A DNA stretch of 64,000 bases from Antedon bifida (GCA_963402885.1 OY727095.1:27223001-27287000); one strand, 5' to 3'. Shown: positions 27,400 to 41,778, counted from the stretch's first letter. Translations and numbers: made by a program. The notes: a model not told the origin generated them from the sequence alone.

Positions 27400-28954
27400 C
27401 TAGATCTGAACTCGTCACTTGAGGACGAGTTTGGTTATCCGCCCGCAACAAAACGTATCTTGCGTATTAAAGTACTTCTCAGTTATGACTTTTCCAAAAA
27501 AGTAGCCTATTCAAAATTAAAACTGCCCTTTCAGTGTAATAACCAAAAAAATCCTTTTAATTAATTGTTTTCCCGTGATGGGATTTGAACCCGGTACCTC
27601 TGATACCAAAGTCGGTTGCACTACACATCGAGTCATATGAGCACCTGCTGAAATAAATCCGAAGAAAGAGTCCTCGTTCATTCGGTATGTCGTGAACCCC
27701 CTCGATGCAAGTTGATTATTACATATCGAACTTAAATCATAATTTTTACTATGATGAAATCTTCACAAATTTTAAACAGTTACATATTATGAAAGTGCAT
27801 ACTTTCAAGTTTTATATATTAACATGTAAAGAAAAAAGATAAACGTTATGTTTATTGTTTTGCTCTTTGAATATGTTTATGTTTGTTTGATGATAATTAT
27901 TTCAAAAATTACATTTAATATGCAAATAATGTAGCCATCAAACACTTTTTAACATTCAAGACTATAATAAATCAGACCTATGATTCATACACTGCAAGAA
28001 AATAAAATAAAAAATGGGGGTAACCTTGCATTCTGATGAACTGTTTCATTTTTAAAATTAGACATATTTTGCAACAATTTCACAATTTGTTGACGTTTTC
28101 GTGCGCAACCTGTCATGTTTAACGTGCTCGTAGAACGCCAATTTAAGTTTTCAAAATGAATAAAACAACGTAAAATTGTTAACCGAAGTTTGAAAAACAC
28201 AATTTATGTAAAAGAAAAGCTTATATGCGTTCCCTGCGCCATGCGCGCGTAAAAATGTGCGCACCAGTGGCAATTTTTTAAACGCTTAAAATGACCTGAA
28301 ACGTGCTCTAATTTAATCAGAAATTGATTTGAAGCATTTTAAAATTTCAAACGCCGTTTACGCGTGCACTTTCTAATGTTATAAAATTCGGTAGGGATAA
28401 AAAAGTTAACAATTGATGTGAAGCAAACGTGGCTGAAAATTACGTTAAAAAATATTTATCTGTTTCAAAGTTATGATCAATTTAAGATTTTCAGAAAATC
28501 GCACGTAACTTACGATACGCGCCTCTGACAGCGTCCAAAAGCTTGGCTGCACAATTTCAGTTAAATGTCTATATGTTGACCAAGTAACAACATGTTATGT
28601 TAACGCGTTGCAGAGAAACAGCGTGAACAAATTTGGAGCATTTTAAAATTTCAAACGCAATTTACGCGAAAATTTTCTAGTCTCCAAAAATGTTCTAAAG
28701 ATCGAAAAAGTTAGCCATTGATGTGAAGAAAACGTGGCTGAAAGTTACGTTAAAAAATATTTATCGGTTTCGAAGTTATGATCAATTTAAGATTTTCAGA
28801 AAATCGTGCGTAACTTACGCTACGCGCGTCTGAAAGCGTCCAAAAGCTTGGCTGCACATCTTCAGTTAAATGTCTAAACCAAGTTACAACATGTTATGTT
28901 AACACGTTGCAGAGAAACGGCGCGAACAAAAGTGGCGGAAAGAAAGAAGAATAA
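27400..28954 (+). repeat. Family A unit, trimer position 1
   Basis: 1,555 bp, two 3' blocks, no hairpin. tRNA-like module at 27572-27646. A short deletion near 28,878 (CTAAACCAAGTTAC) is shared with the unit at 31,844. Confidence 0.92.
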
Positions 28955-30282
28955 CTAGATCTAAACTCGTCACTTGAGGACGAGTTTGGTTATCCGCCCG
29001 CAACAAAACGCATAACGCAAAACGCAAACGCTTGCGCATTCAAGTACTTTTCAATCATGACTTTTCCAAAAAGTAGCCTATTCAAAATTAAAACTGCTCT
29101 TTCAGTTTAATTACCAAATAAATCCTTTTATTTAAATGTTTTCCCGTGACGGGATTCGATCCCGGTACCTCTGATACCAAAGTCGATTGCACTACACATC
29201 GAGCCATATGAGCACCTGTCGAATAAAATCCGAAGAAAGCTTCCTCGTTCATTCGGTATGTCGTGAACCACTCGATGCAAATAGATTATTACTTATCAAA
29301 CTAAATCATAATTTTTACTATGATGAAATCTTCACAAATTTTAAACAGTAACATATTATGAAAGTGCATACTTTTAAGTTTTATATATTAACATGTGAAG
29401 AAAAAAGATAAACGTTATGTTTATTGTTTTGCTCTTTGAAAATGTTTATGTTTGTTTGATGATAAAAATTTCAAAAATTATTTTTAATATGCAAATAATG
29501 TAGCCTTCAAACACGTTTTAACATTCAACACTATAATAAATCACACCTACGATTCATACACTGCAAGAAAATAAAATAAAAAATAGGGGTAACCTTACAT
29601 TTTGATGAACTGTATCATTTTTAAAATAGACATATTTTGCAACATTTTCACAATTTTTTAACGTTTTATGTGCGCAACCAGTCATGTTTAACGTGCTCGT
29701 AGAACGCCATTTCAAGTTGAATAGTGAATAAAATAACGTAAAATTGTTAACCGAAGATTGAAAAACACAAATCGTGCAAAAGAAATGCTCATACGTGTTT
29801 CCTGCGGCGTGCGCGCGTAAAAATGTGCGCACCTGGTGGCAATTTTTCAAACGCTTAAAATGACCTGAATCGTGCTCTAATTTAATCAGAAATTGATTTG
29901 GAGCATTTTAAAATTTCAAACGCCGTTTACGCGCGCACTTTCCAATGTTACAAATTTCGGTAGCGATAAAAAAGTTAGCAATTGATGTGAAGTAAACGTG
30001 GCTGAACATTACGTTGAAAAATAGTCATCTGTTTCGAAGTTATGATCAACTTAGGATTTTCAGAAAATCGCGCGTGACTTACGCTACGCGGCTCTGACAT
30101 CGTCAAAAAGCTTGGCTGCACATCTTCAGTTAAATGTCTAAATGTTTACCAAGTTACAACATGTAATGTTAACACGTTGCAGAGAAAAGTTGAACACAAA
30201 AAGTGGCGGAAATCGAGAAGAATAATAAAAAAAAAGTAACACTACAATTCCAAGGGCTTATCCGCTTGAGGCGGATAACCAA
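28955..30282 (+). repeat. Family A unit, trimer position 2, one hairpin
   Basis: 1,328 bp, one 3' block. tRNA-like module at 29143-29217. Hairpin at 30255-30280. Confidence 0.92.
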
Positions 30283-31843
30283 CTAGAACTTAAACTCGTC
30301 ACTTGAGGACGAGTTTGGTTATCCGCCCGCAACAAAACGTATATTGCGTATTAAAGTACTTCTCAGTTATGACTTTTCCAAAAAGTAGCCTATTCGAAAT
30401 TAAAACTGCACTTTCAGTGTAATAACCTAATAGATCCTTTTAATTAATTGTTTTCCCGTGACGGGATTTGAACCCGGTACCTCTGATACCAAAGTCGGTT
30501 GCACTACACATCGAGCCATATGAGCACCTGCTGAAGAAAATCCGAAGAAAGAGTCCTCGTTCATTCGGTATGTCGTGAACCCCCTCGATGCAAGTTGATT
30601 ATTACATATCGAACTTAAATCATAATTTTTACTATGATGAAATCTTCACAAATTTTAAACAGTGACATATTATGAAAGTGCATACTTTCAAGTTTTATAT
30701 ATTAACATGTGAAGAAAAAAGATAAACGTTATGTTTATTGTTTTGCTCTTTGAAAAAGTTTATGTTTGTTTGATGATAAAAATTTCAAAAAATATATTTA
30801 ATATGCAAATAATGTAGCCATCAAACACGTTTTAACATTCAACACTATAATAAATCAGACCTATGATTCATACATTGCAAGAAAATAAAATAAAAAATGG
30901 GGGTAACCTTGCATTCTGATGAACTGTTTCATTTTTAAAATTAGACATATTTTGCAACAATTTCACAATTTGTTGACGTTTTCGTGCGCAACCTGTCATG
31001 TTTAACGTGCTCGTAGAACGCCAATTTAAGTTTTCAAAATGAATAAAACAACGTAAAATTGTTAACCGAAGTTTGAAAAACACAATTTATGTAAAAGAAA
31101 AGCTTATACGCATTCCCTGCGCCATGCGCGCGTAAAAATATACGCACCAGTGGCAATTTTTTAAACGCTTGAAATGACCTGAAACGTGCTCTAATTTAAT
31201 CAGAAATTGATTTGAAGCATTTTAAAATTTCAAACGCCTTTTACGCGCGCACTTTCTAATGTTACAAATTGCGGTAGGGTTAAAAAAGTTAACAATTGAT
31301 GTTAAGCAAACGTGGCTGAAAATTACGTTAAAAAATATTCATTTGTTTCAAAGTTATGATCAATTTCAGATTTTCAGAAAATCGCGCGTAACTTACGCTA
31401 CGCGGCTCTGACATCGTCAAAAAGCTTGGCTGGACAACTTCAGTAAAATGTCTAAATGCTGAACAAGTTACAACATATTATGTTTACACGTTGAAGAGAA
31501 ACAGCGTGCACAAAATAAGAAGAGTAAAATATTTCAAACGCAATTTACGCGAAAACTTTCTAGTCTCCAAAAATTTGTTAAACATTCCTAAAGTTAGCCA
31601 TTGATGTGAAGAAAACGTGGCTGAAAGTTACGTTAAAAAATATTTATCGGTTTCGAAGTTATGATCAATTTAAGATTTTCAGAAAATCGCGCGTAACTTA
31701 CGCTACGCGGCTCTGCCAGCGTCCAAAAGCTTGGCTGCACATCTTCAGTTAAATATCTAAAGGTTTACCTAGTTACAACATGTTATGTTAACACGTTGCA
31801 GAGAAACGTCGCGAACAAAAGTGGCGGAAAGAAAGAAGAATAA
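30283..31843 (+). repeat. Family A unit, trimer position 3
   Basis: 1,561 bp, two 3' blocks, starts CTAGAACTTAAAC. tRNA-like module at 30455-30529. Confidence 0.92.
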
Positions 31844-33398
31844 CTAGATCTGAACTCGTCACTTGAGGACGAGTTTGGTTATCCGCCCGCTACAAAACGT
31901 ATCTTGCGTATTAAAGTACTTCTCAGTTATGACTTTTCCAAAAAAGTAGCCTATTCAAAATTAAAACTGCCCTTTCAGTGTAATAACCAAAAAAATCCTT
32001 TTAATTAATTGTTTTCCCGTGATGGGATTTGAACCCGGTACCTCTGATACCAAAGTCGGTTGCACTACACATCGAGTCATATGAGCACCTGCTGAAATAA
32101 ATCCGAAGAAAGAGTCCTCGTTCATTCGGTATGTCGTGAACCCCCTCGATGCAAGTTGATTATTACATATCGAACTTAAATCATAATTTTTACTATGATG
32201 AAATCTTCACAAATTTTAAACAGTTACATATTATGAAAGTGCATACTTTCAAGTTTTATATATTAACATGTAAAGAAAAAAGATAAACGTTATGTTTATT
32301 GTTTTGCTCTTTGAATATGTTTATGTTTGTTTGATGATAATTATTTCAAAAATTACATTTAATATGCAAATAATGTAGCCATCAAACACTTTTTAACATT
32401 CAAGACTATAATAAATCAGACCTATGATTCATACACTGCAAGAAAATAAAATAAAAAATGGGGGTAACCTTGCATTCTGATGAACTGTTTCATTTTTAAA
32501 ATTAGACATATTTTGCAACAATTTCACAATTTGTTGACGTTTTCGTGCGCAACCTGTCATGTTTAACGTGCTCGTAGAACGCCAATTTAAGTTTTCAAAA
32601 TGAATAAAACAACGTAAAATTGTTAACCGAAGTTTGAAAAACACAATTTATGTAAAAGAAAAGCTTATATGCGTTCCCTGCGCCATGCGCGCGTAAAAAT
32701 GTGCGCACCAGTGGCAATTTTTTAAACGCTTAAAATGACCTGAAACGTGCTCTAATTTAATCAGAAATTGATTTGAAGCATTTTAAAATTTCAAACGCCG
32801 TTTACGCGTGCACTTTCTAATGTTATAAAATTCGGTAGGGATAAAAAAGTTAACAATTGATGTGAAGCAAACGTGGCTGAAAATTACGTTAAAAAATATT
32901 TATCTGTTTCAAAGTTATGATCAATTTAAGATTTTCAGAAAATCGCACGTAACTTACGATACGCGCCTCTGACAGCGTCCAAAAGCTTGGCTGCACAATT
33001 TCAGTTAAATGTCTATATGTTGACCAAGTAACAACATGTTATGTTAACGCGTTGCAGAGAAACAGCGTGAACAAATTTGGAGCATTTTAAAATTTCAAAC
33101 GCAATTTACGCGAAAATTTTCTAGTCTCCAAAAATGTTCTAAAGATCGAAAAAGTTAGCCATTGATGTGAAGAAAACGTGGCTGAAAGTTACGTTAAAAA
33201 ATATTTATCGGTTTCGAAGTTATGATCAATTTAAGATTTTCAGAAAATCGTGCGTAACTTACGCTACGCGCGTCTGAAAGCGTCCAAAAGCTTGGCTGCA
33301 CATCTTCAGTTAAATGTCTAAACCAAGTTACAACATGTTATGTTAACACGTTGCAGAGAAACGGCGCGAACAAAAGTGGCGGAAAGAAAGAAGAATAA
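31844..33398 (+). repeat. Family A unit, trimer position 1, copy 2
   Basis: 1,555 bp, two 3' blocks. tRNA-like module at 32016-32090. Confidence 0.92.
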
Positions 33399-35667
33399 CT
33401 AGATCTAAACTCGTCACTTGAGGACGAGTTTGGTTATCCGCCCGCAACAAAACGCATAACGCAAAACGCAAACGCTTGCGCATTCAAGTACTTTTCAATC
33501 ATGACTTTTCCAAAAAGTAGCCTATTCAAAATTAAAACTGCTCTTTCAGTTTAATTACCAAATAAATCCTTTTATTTAAATGTTTTCCCGTGACGGGATT
33601 CGATCCCGGTACCTCTGATACTAGTCTGGGCTCCAGACGGAGTTTTGTAAAAATATAAATATTTTTGCACATATGGCGTTTCATACGTGTATTACTTGAG
33701 TTTGGATACTCCGTCTGGGGAAACACGCATAAGTCACGTGGTTTGACACCAAGAATTCTTGGTGCATAAATTATCCAGTTGACTAGTTTCAGCCGCATGC
33801 CATTGGCTACTCACTCGTACGTCGTTTTAATATTCATATTTCAGAATTTCAAAGACTCAACATCTAAGACGATGCGCATGCGCTATGTTACGTTTAGACA
33901 ATGTGTACTTGAGTACATTGATGAAAGTTTTCGAAGGCTAGAAATGATTTTATATGCCTAGTAAGTAGTAAACATTTGATGAGATTTTTCCCAAGAACAT
34001 GAAAACTCGTCTTGATATGATAGGCTAGCTTCTCCGCCAAATCAAACATTGAATGGATCATTTATTTAATTCCCACCCAGACCCTGTCCTGTTCTGTGTG
34101 GTGGTGTAGCCCTGTTGTGTGCCCGTCGGTGGTGGTATGTACCTTATTGGCGTTTTATTTGGCAGGTCGTACGTACAAGTTGAGTAGCCCTACGAAGGAG
34201 GTCTAGGCCAGGACTAAACAATTAATAAACAAAACAACTTGGCAACACGATTTTATATTTCAACAGTTGTTCAGTCTCGATCGTACATTCAGCACTGTAC
34301 GTACGTACTCGATCTTTTTCATTTTGAAACAAAATGATCATTGGTTGATTCGAAATCCATATTTACATACCGCCCGCCCCATATAGCCAAATACGGTATG
34401 ATAACCTACGTCATTCTTATCGGACGTTTGCGGTCTGCAAATCGATTTCTATACGTGTTTCACAAGTCTGTATTTTCAGACAAAAATCGCGGTCGAAATG
34501 AAAACAAATAAATAAAAAAAAAAGACAATAAATACAGACTTGGGGCAAGTCTACTCTGATACCAAAGTCGATTGCACTACACATCGAGCCATATGAGCAC
34601 CTGTCGAATAAAATCCGAAGAAAGCTTCCTCGTTCATTCGGTATGTCGTGAACCACTCGATGCAAATAGATTATTACTTATCAAACTAAATCATAATTTT
34701 TACTATGATGAAATCTTCACAAATTTTAAACAGTAACATATTATGAAAGTGCATACTTTTAAGTTTTATATATTAACATGTGAAGAAAAAAGATAAACGT
34801 TATGTTTATTGTTTTGCTCTTTGAAAATGTTTATGTTTGTTTGATGATAAAAATTTCAAAAATTATTTTTAATATGCAAATAATGTAGCCTTCAAACACG
34901 TTTTAACATTCAACACTATAATAAATCACACCTACGATTCATACACTGCAAGAAAATAAAATAAAAAATAGGGGTAACCTTACATTTTGATGAACTGTAT
35001 CATTTTTAAAATAGACATATTTTGCAACATTTTCACAATTTTTTAACGTTTTATGTGCGCAACCAGTCATGTTTAACGTGCTCGTAGAACGCCATTTCAA
35101 GTTGAATAGTGAATAAAATAACGTAAAATTGTTAACCGAAGATTGAAAAACACAAATCGTGCAAAAGAAATGCTCATACGTGTTTCCTGCGGCGTGCGCG
35201 CGTAAAAATGTGCGCACCTGGTGGCAATTTTTCAAACGCTTAAAATGACCTGAATCGTGCTCTAATTTAATCAGAAATTGATTTGGAGCATTTTAAAATT
35301 TCAAACGCCGTTTACGCGCGCACTTTCCAATGTTACAAATTTCGGTAGCGATAAAAAAGTTAGCAATTGATGTGAAGTAAACGTGGCTGAACATTACGTT
35401 GAAAAATAGTCATCTGTTTCGAAGTTATGATCAACTTAGGATTTTCAGAAAATCGCGCGTGACTTACGCTACGCGGCTCTGACATCGTCAAAAAGCTTGG
35501 CTGCACATCTTCAGTTAAATGTCTAAATGTTTACCAAGTTACAACATGTAATGTTAACACGTTGCAGAGAAAAGTTGAACACAAAAAGTGGCGGAAATCG
35601 AGAAGAATAATAAAAAAAAAGTAACACTACAATTCCAAGGGCTTATCCGCTTGAGGCGGATAACCAA
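33399..35667 (+). repeat. Family A unit, trimer position 2, split by a transposon
   Basis: A 1,328-bp unit split at 33,621 by a 932-bp element. The tRNA-like module is cut into 33587-33621 and 34563-34602. One 3' block; hairpin at 35640-35665. Confidence 0.92.
33622..34553. mobile_element. Non-autonomous DNA transposon, 932 bp, 9-bp TSD
   Basis: Flanked by CTCTGATAC on both sides (33613-33621 and 34554-34562). The unit reads continuously once the element and one duplicate are removed, so both ends are exact. Each end can fold: TCTGG/CCAGA at the left, AGACTTG/CAAGTCT at the right. The two ends agree only at alternating positions (TAGnCTnGnCnCnAG). No transposase-like frame is visible. A 9-bp duplication is typical of Mutator-like elements, but the family is not established. 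Confidence 0.88.
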
Positions 35668-37228
35668 CTAGAACTTAAACTCGTCACTTGAGGACGAGTT
35701 TGGTTATCCGCCCGCAACAAAACGTATATTGCGTATTAAAGTACTTCTCAGTTATGACTTTTCCAAAAAGTAGCCTATTCGAAATTAAAACTGCACTTTC
35801 AGTGTAATAACCTAATAGATCCTTTTAATTAATTGTTTTCCCGTGACGGGATTTGAACCCGGTACCTCTGATACCAAAGTCGGTTGCACTACACATCGAG
35901 CCATATGAGCACCTGCTGAAGAAAATCCGAAGAAAGAGTCCTCGTTCATTCGGTATGTCGTGAACCCCCTCGATGCAAGTTGATTATTACATATCGAACT
36001 TAAATCATAATTTTTACTATGATGAAATCTTCACAAATTTTAAACAGTGACATATTATGAAAGTGCATACTTTCAAGTTTTATATATTAACATGTGAAGA
36101 AAAAAGATAAACGTTATGTTTATTGTTTTGCTCTTTGAAAAAGTTTATGTTTGTTTGATGATAAAAATTTCAAAAAATATATTTAATATGCAAATAATGT
36201 AGCCATCAAACACGTTTTAACATTCAACACTATAATAAATCAGACCTATGATTCATACATTGCAAGAAAATAAAATAAAAAATGGGGGTAACCTTGCATT
36301 CTGATGAACTGTTTCATTTTTAAAATTAGACATATTTTGCAACAATTTCACAATTTGTTGACGTTTTCGTGCGCAACCTGTCATGTTTAACGTGCTCGTA
36401 GAACGCCAATTTAAGTTTTCAAAATGAATAAAACAACGTAAAATTGTTAACCGAAGTTTGAAAAACACAATTTATGTAAAAGAAAAGCTTATACGCATTC
36501 CCTGCGCCATGCGCGCGTAAAAATATACGCACCAGTGGCAATTTTTTAAACGCTTGAAATGACCTGAAACGTGCTCTAATTTAATCAGAAATTGATTTGA
36601 AGCATTTTAAAATTTCAAACGCCTTTTACGCGCGCACTTTCTAATGTTACAAATTGCGGTAGGGTTAAAAAAGTTAACAATTGATGTTAAGCAAACGTGG
36701 CTGAAAATTACGTTAAAAAATATTCATTTGTTTCAAAGTTATGATCAATTTCAGATTTTCAGAAAATCGCGCGTAACTTACGCTACGCGGCTCTGACATC
36801 GTCAAAAAGCTTGGCTGGACAACTTCAGTAAAATGTCTAAATGCTGAACAAGTTACAACATATTATGTTTACACGTTGAAGAGAAACAGCGTGCACAAAA
36901 TAAGAAGAGTAAAATATTTCAAACGCAATTTACGCGAAAACTTTCTAGTCTCCAAAAATTTGTTAAACATTCCTAAAGTTAGCCATTGATGTGAAGAAAA
37001 CGTGGCTGAAAGTTACGTTAAAAAATATTTATCGGTTTCGAAGTTATGATCAATTTAAGATTTTCAGAAAATCGCGCGTAACTTACGCTACGCGGCTCTG
37101 CCAGCGTCCAAAAGCTTGGCTGCACATCTTCAGTTAAATATCTAAAGGTTTACCTAGTTACAACATGTTATGTTAACACGTTGCAGAGAAACGTCGCGAA
37201 CAAAAGTGGCGGAAAGAAAGAAGAATAA
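35668..37228 (+). repeat. Family A unit, trimer position 3, copy 2
   Basis: 1,561 bp, two 3' blocks. tRNA-like module at 35840-35914. Confidence 0.92.
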
Positions 37229-38789
37229 CTAGATCTGAACTCGTCACTTGAGGACGAGTTTGGTTATCCGCCCGCTACAAAACGTATCTTGCGTATTAAA
37301 GTACTTCTCAGTTATGACTTTTCCAAAAAAGTAGCCTATTCAAAATTAAAACTGCCCTTTCAGTGTAATAACCAAAAAAATCCTTTTAATTAATTGTTTT
37401 CCCGTGATGGGATTTGAACCCGGTACCTCTGATACCAAAGTCGGTTGCACTACACATCGAGTCATATGAGCACCTGCTGAAGAAAATCCGAAGAAAGAGT
37501 CCTCGTTCATTCGGTATGTCGTGAACCCCCTCGATGCAAGTTGATTATTACATATCGAACTTAAATCATAATTTTTACTATGATGAAATCTTCACAAATT
37601 TTAAACAGTTACATATTATGAAAGTGCATACTTTCAAGTTGTATATATTAACATGTAAAGAAAAAAGATAAACGTTATGTTTATTGTTTTGCTCTTTGAA
37701 TATGTTTATGTTTGTTTGATGATAATTATTTCAAAAATTACATTTAATATGCAAATAATGTAGCCATCAAACACTTTTTAACATTCAAGACTATAATAAA
37801 TCAGCCCTATGATTCATACACTGCAAGAAAATAAAATAAAAAATGGGGGTAACCTTGCAATCTGATGAACTGTTTCATTTTTAAAATTAGACATATTTTG
37901 CAACAATTTCACAATTTGTTGACGTTTTCGTGCGCAACCTGTCATGTTTAACGTGCTCGTAGAACGCCAATTTAAGTTTTCAAAATGAATAAAACAACGT
38001 AAAATTGTTAACCGAAGTTTGAAAAACACAATTTATGTAAAAGAAAAGCTTATATGCGTTCCCTGCGCCATGCGCGCGTAAAAATGTGCGCACCGGTGGC
38101 AATTTTTTAAACGCTTAAAATGACATGAAACGTGCTCTAATTTAATCAGAAATTGATTTGAAGCATTTTAAAATTTCAAACGCCGTTTACGCGTGCACTT
38201 TCTAATGTATTAAAATTCGGTAGGGATAAAAAAGTTAACAATTGATGTGAAGCAAACGTGGCTGAAAATTACGTTAAAAAATATGTATCTGTTTCAAAGT
38301 TATGACCAATTTAAGATTTTCAGAAAATCGCGCGTAACTTACGATACGCGCCTCTGACGGCGTCCAAAAGCTTGGCTGCACAATTTCAGTTAAATGTCTA
38401 TATGTTGACCAAGTAACAACATGTTATGTTAACGCGTTGCAGAGAAACAGCGTGAACAAATTTGGAGCATTTTAAAATTTCAAACGCAATTTACGCGCAA
38501 ATTTTCTAGTCTCCAAAAATGTTTTAAAGATCGAAAAAGTTAGCCATTGATGTGAAGAAAACGTGGCTGAAAGTTACGTTAAAAAATATTTATCGATTTC
38601 GAAGTTATGATCAATTTAAGATTTTCAGAAAATCGCGCGTAACTTACGCTACGCTGTTCTGCCAGCGTCCAAAAGCTTGGCTGCACATCTTCAGTTAAAT
38701 GTCTAAAGGTTTACCAAGTTACAACATGTTATGTTAACACGTTGCAGAGAAACGGCGCGAACAAAAGTGGCGGAAAGAAAGAAGAATAA
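37229..38789 (+). repeat. Family A unit, two 3' blocks
   Basis: 1,561 bp. tRNA-like module at 37401-37475. Closest to the unit at 25,835, so the same type bounds both sides of the duplicated trimers. Confidence 0.92.
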
Positions 38790-40337
38790 CTAGATCTAAA
38801 CTCGTCACTTGAGGACGAGTTTGGTTATCCGCCCGCAACAAAACGTATCTTGCGTAATAAAGTACTTTTCAGTTATGACTTTTCCAAAAAAGTAGCCTAT
38901 TCAAAATTAAAACTGCCCTTTCAGTGTAATAACCTAATAAATCCTTTTAATTGATTGTTTTCCCGTGATGGGATTCGAACCCGGTACCTCTGATACTAAA
39001 GTCGGTTGCACTACACATCGAGCCATATGAGCACCTGGTGAAGAAAATCCGAAGAAAGTTTACTCGTTCATTCGGTATGTCGTGAACCCCCTCGATGCAA
39101 GTTGATTATTACATATCGAACTTAAATCATAATTTTTACTATGATGAAATCTTCACACATTTTAAACAGTGACATATTATGAAAGTGCATACTTTCAAGT
39201 TTTATATATTAACATGTAAAGAAAAAAGATAAACGTTATGTTTATTGTTTTGCTCTTTGAAAATGTTTATGTTTGTTTGATGATAAAAATTTCAAAAATT
39301 ATATTTAATATGCAAATAATGTAGCCTTCAAACACGTTTTAACATTCAACACTATAATAAATCACACCTACGATTCATACACTGCAAGAAAATAAAATAA
39401 AATATAGGGGTAACCTTACATTCTGATGAACTGTATCATTTTTAAAAGTAGACATATTTTGCAACATTTTCACAATTTTTTAACGTTTTATGTGCGCAAC
39501 CAGTCATGTTTAACGTGCTCGTAGAACGCCATTTCAAGTTGAATAGTGAATAAAATATCGTAAAATTGTTAACCGAAGATTGAAAAACACAAATCGTGCA
39601 AAAGAAATGCTCATACCTGTTTCCTGCGGCGTGCGCGCGTAAAAATGTGCGCACCTGGTGGCAATTTTTTAAACGCTTAAAATGACCTGAATCGTGCTCT
39701 AATTTAATCAGAAATTGATTTGGAGCATTTTAAAATTCCAAACGCCGTTTACGCGCGCACTTTCCAATGTTACAAATTTCGGTAGCGATAAAAAAGTTAG
39801 CAATTGATGTGAAGCAAACGTGGCTGAACATTACGTTAAAAAATATTCGTCTGTTTCGAAGTTATGATCAACTTAGGATTTTCAGAAAATCGCGCGTGAC
39901 TTACGCTACGCGGCTCTGACATCGTCAAAAAGCTTGGCTGCACATCTTCAGTTAAATGTCTAAATGTTTACCAAGTTACAACATGTAATGTTAACACGTT
40001 GCAGAGAAAAGTTGAACACAAAAAGTGGCGGAAATCGAGAAGAATAATAAAAAAAAAGTAACACTACAATTCCAAGGGCTTATCCGCTTGAGGCGGATAA
40101 CCAATAAAAAAAAAAAAAAAAAAGAAACACTACAATTCCAAGGGCTTATCCGCTTGAAGCGGATAACCAATAAAAAAAGAAAAAAAGAAACGCTACAATT
40201 CCAAGGGCTTATCCGCTTGAAGCGGATAACCAAAAAGAAACACTACAATTCCAAGGGCTTATCCGCTTGAGGCGGATAACCAAAAAAAAAGTAACACTAC
40301 AATTCCAAGGGCTTATCCGCTTGAGGCGGATAACCAA
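38790..40337 (+). repeat. Family A unit, one 3' block, five hairpins
   Basis: The body of about 1,255 bp (tRNA-like module at 38962-39036) is almost identical to the unit at 41,779, which has no hairpins. Confidence 0.92.
40049..40335 (+). repeat. Hairpin cassette array, five type A cassettes
   Basis: Hairpins at about 40077, 40143, 40206, 40256 and 40310. The second and third carry CTTGAAGCGG tips (paired), the others CTTGAGGCGG. The A-runs between them vary in length. Confidence 0.9.
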
Positions 40338-41778
40338 CTAGATCTTAATTCGTCACTTGAGGACGAGTTTGGTTATCCGCCCGCAACAAACGTATCTTGC
40401 GCATTCAAGTACTTTTCAATCATGACTTTTCCAAAAAGTAGCCTATTCGAAAATAAAACTCCCTTTCAGTGTAATAAGCAAATAAATCCTTTTATTTAAT
40501 TATTTTCCCGTGACGGGATTCGATCCCGGTACCTCTGATACCAAAGTCGGTTGCACTACACATCGAGCCATATGAGCACCTGCTGAAGAAAATCCGAAGA
40601 ACAATTACTCGTTCATTCGGTATGTCGTGAACCCCTCGATGCAAGTTGATTATTACCTATCAAACTAAATCATAATTTTTACTATGATGAAATCTTCACA
40701 CATTTTAAACAGTAACATATTATGAAAGTTCATACTTTCAAGTTTTATATATTAAAATGTGAAGTAAAAAGATAAACGTTATGTTTATTGTTTTGCTCTT
40801 TGAAAATGTTAGTGTTTGTTTGATGATCAAAATTTCAAAAATTATATTTAATATGCACATAATGTAGCCATCAAACACGTTTTAGCATTCAAGACTATAA
40901 TAAATCAGACCTATGATTCATACACTGCAAGAAAATAAAATAAAAAATGGGGGTAACCTTGCATTCTGATGAACTGTATCGTTTTTAAAAGTAGACATAT
41001 TTTGCAACATTTTCACAATTATTAGACATTTTACGTGCGCAACCAGTCATGTTTAACGTGCTCGTGTAACGCCATTTCCAGTTGAATAGTGAATAAAATA
41101 ACGCAAAATTGTTAACTGAAGTTTGAAAAACACAGTCTATGCAAAATAAAGGCTCATACGCGTTCCCTGCGCCGTGCGCGCGTGAAAATGTGCGCATCTG
41201 GTGGGAATTTTTTAAACGCTTAAAATGACCTGAAACGTGCGCTAATTTAATCAGAAAATTATTTGAAGCATTTTAAAATTTCAAACGCCGTTTACGCGCG
41301 CACTTTCTAATGTTACAAAATTCGGTAGCGATAAAACAGTTTACAATTGATGTGAAGCAACCGTGGCTGAAAATTTCGTTAAAAAATATTTATTTGTTTC
41401 CAAGTTATGATCAATTTAAGAATTTCATAAATTCGCGCGTAACTTACGCTACGTGGCTCTGACAGCGTCCAAAAGCTTCGCAGTACAACTTCAGTTAAAT
41501 GTCTAAATGTTTAGAACGTTACAACATGTTATGTTAACACGTTGCAGAGAAACAGCGTGCACAAAATCTGAGAAAGAAAGAAGAATAATAAAAAAAAAAA
41601 AAGTAACACTACAATTCCAAGGGCTTATCCGCTTGAGCCGGATAACCAATAAAAAAAAAAAAAAAAAAAAGTAACACTACAATTCCAAGGGCTTATCCGC
41701 TTGAGGCGGATAACCAATAATAAAAAAAAAAGTAACACTACAATTCCAAGGGCTTATCCGCTTGAGGCGGATAACCAA
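40338..41778 (+). repeat. Family A unit, one 3' block, three hairpins
   Basis: Body close to the units at 43,037 and 46,303. tRNA-like module at 40507-40581. The 5' hairpin reads TTAATTCGTC / GACGAGTTT here, so one stem pair is weakened to T-G. Cassettes occupy about 41588-41776; the first has the arm tip GAGCCGG. Confidence 0.92.

Larger units (their letters stand above)
27400..31843 (+). repeat. Higher-order trimer, copy 1 (4,444 bp)
   Basis: Three units (27400-28954, 28955-30282, 30283-31843; 1,555 + 1,328 + 1,561 bp) that recur in the same order as 31844-37228 once a 941-bp insertion plus duplication is removed. The shared private mark CGCATAACGCAAAACGCAAA lies at 29010 and 33454. Confidence 0.9.
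31844..37228 (+). repeat. Higher-order trimer, copy 2, with an insertion
   Basis: 5,385 bp = 4,444 bp of trimer + 932-bp transposon + 9-bp target duplication. Units: 31844-33398, 33399-35667 (interrupted), 35668-37228. By eye nearly identical to copy 1. Confidence 0.9.
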
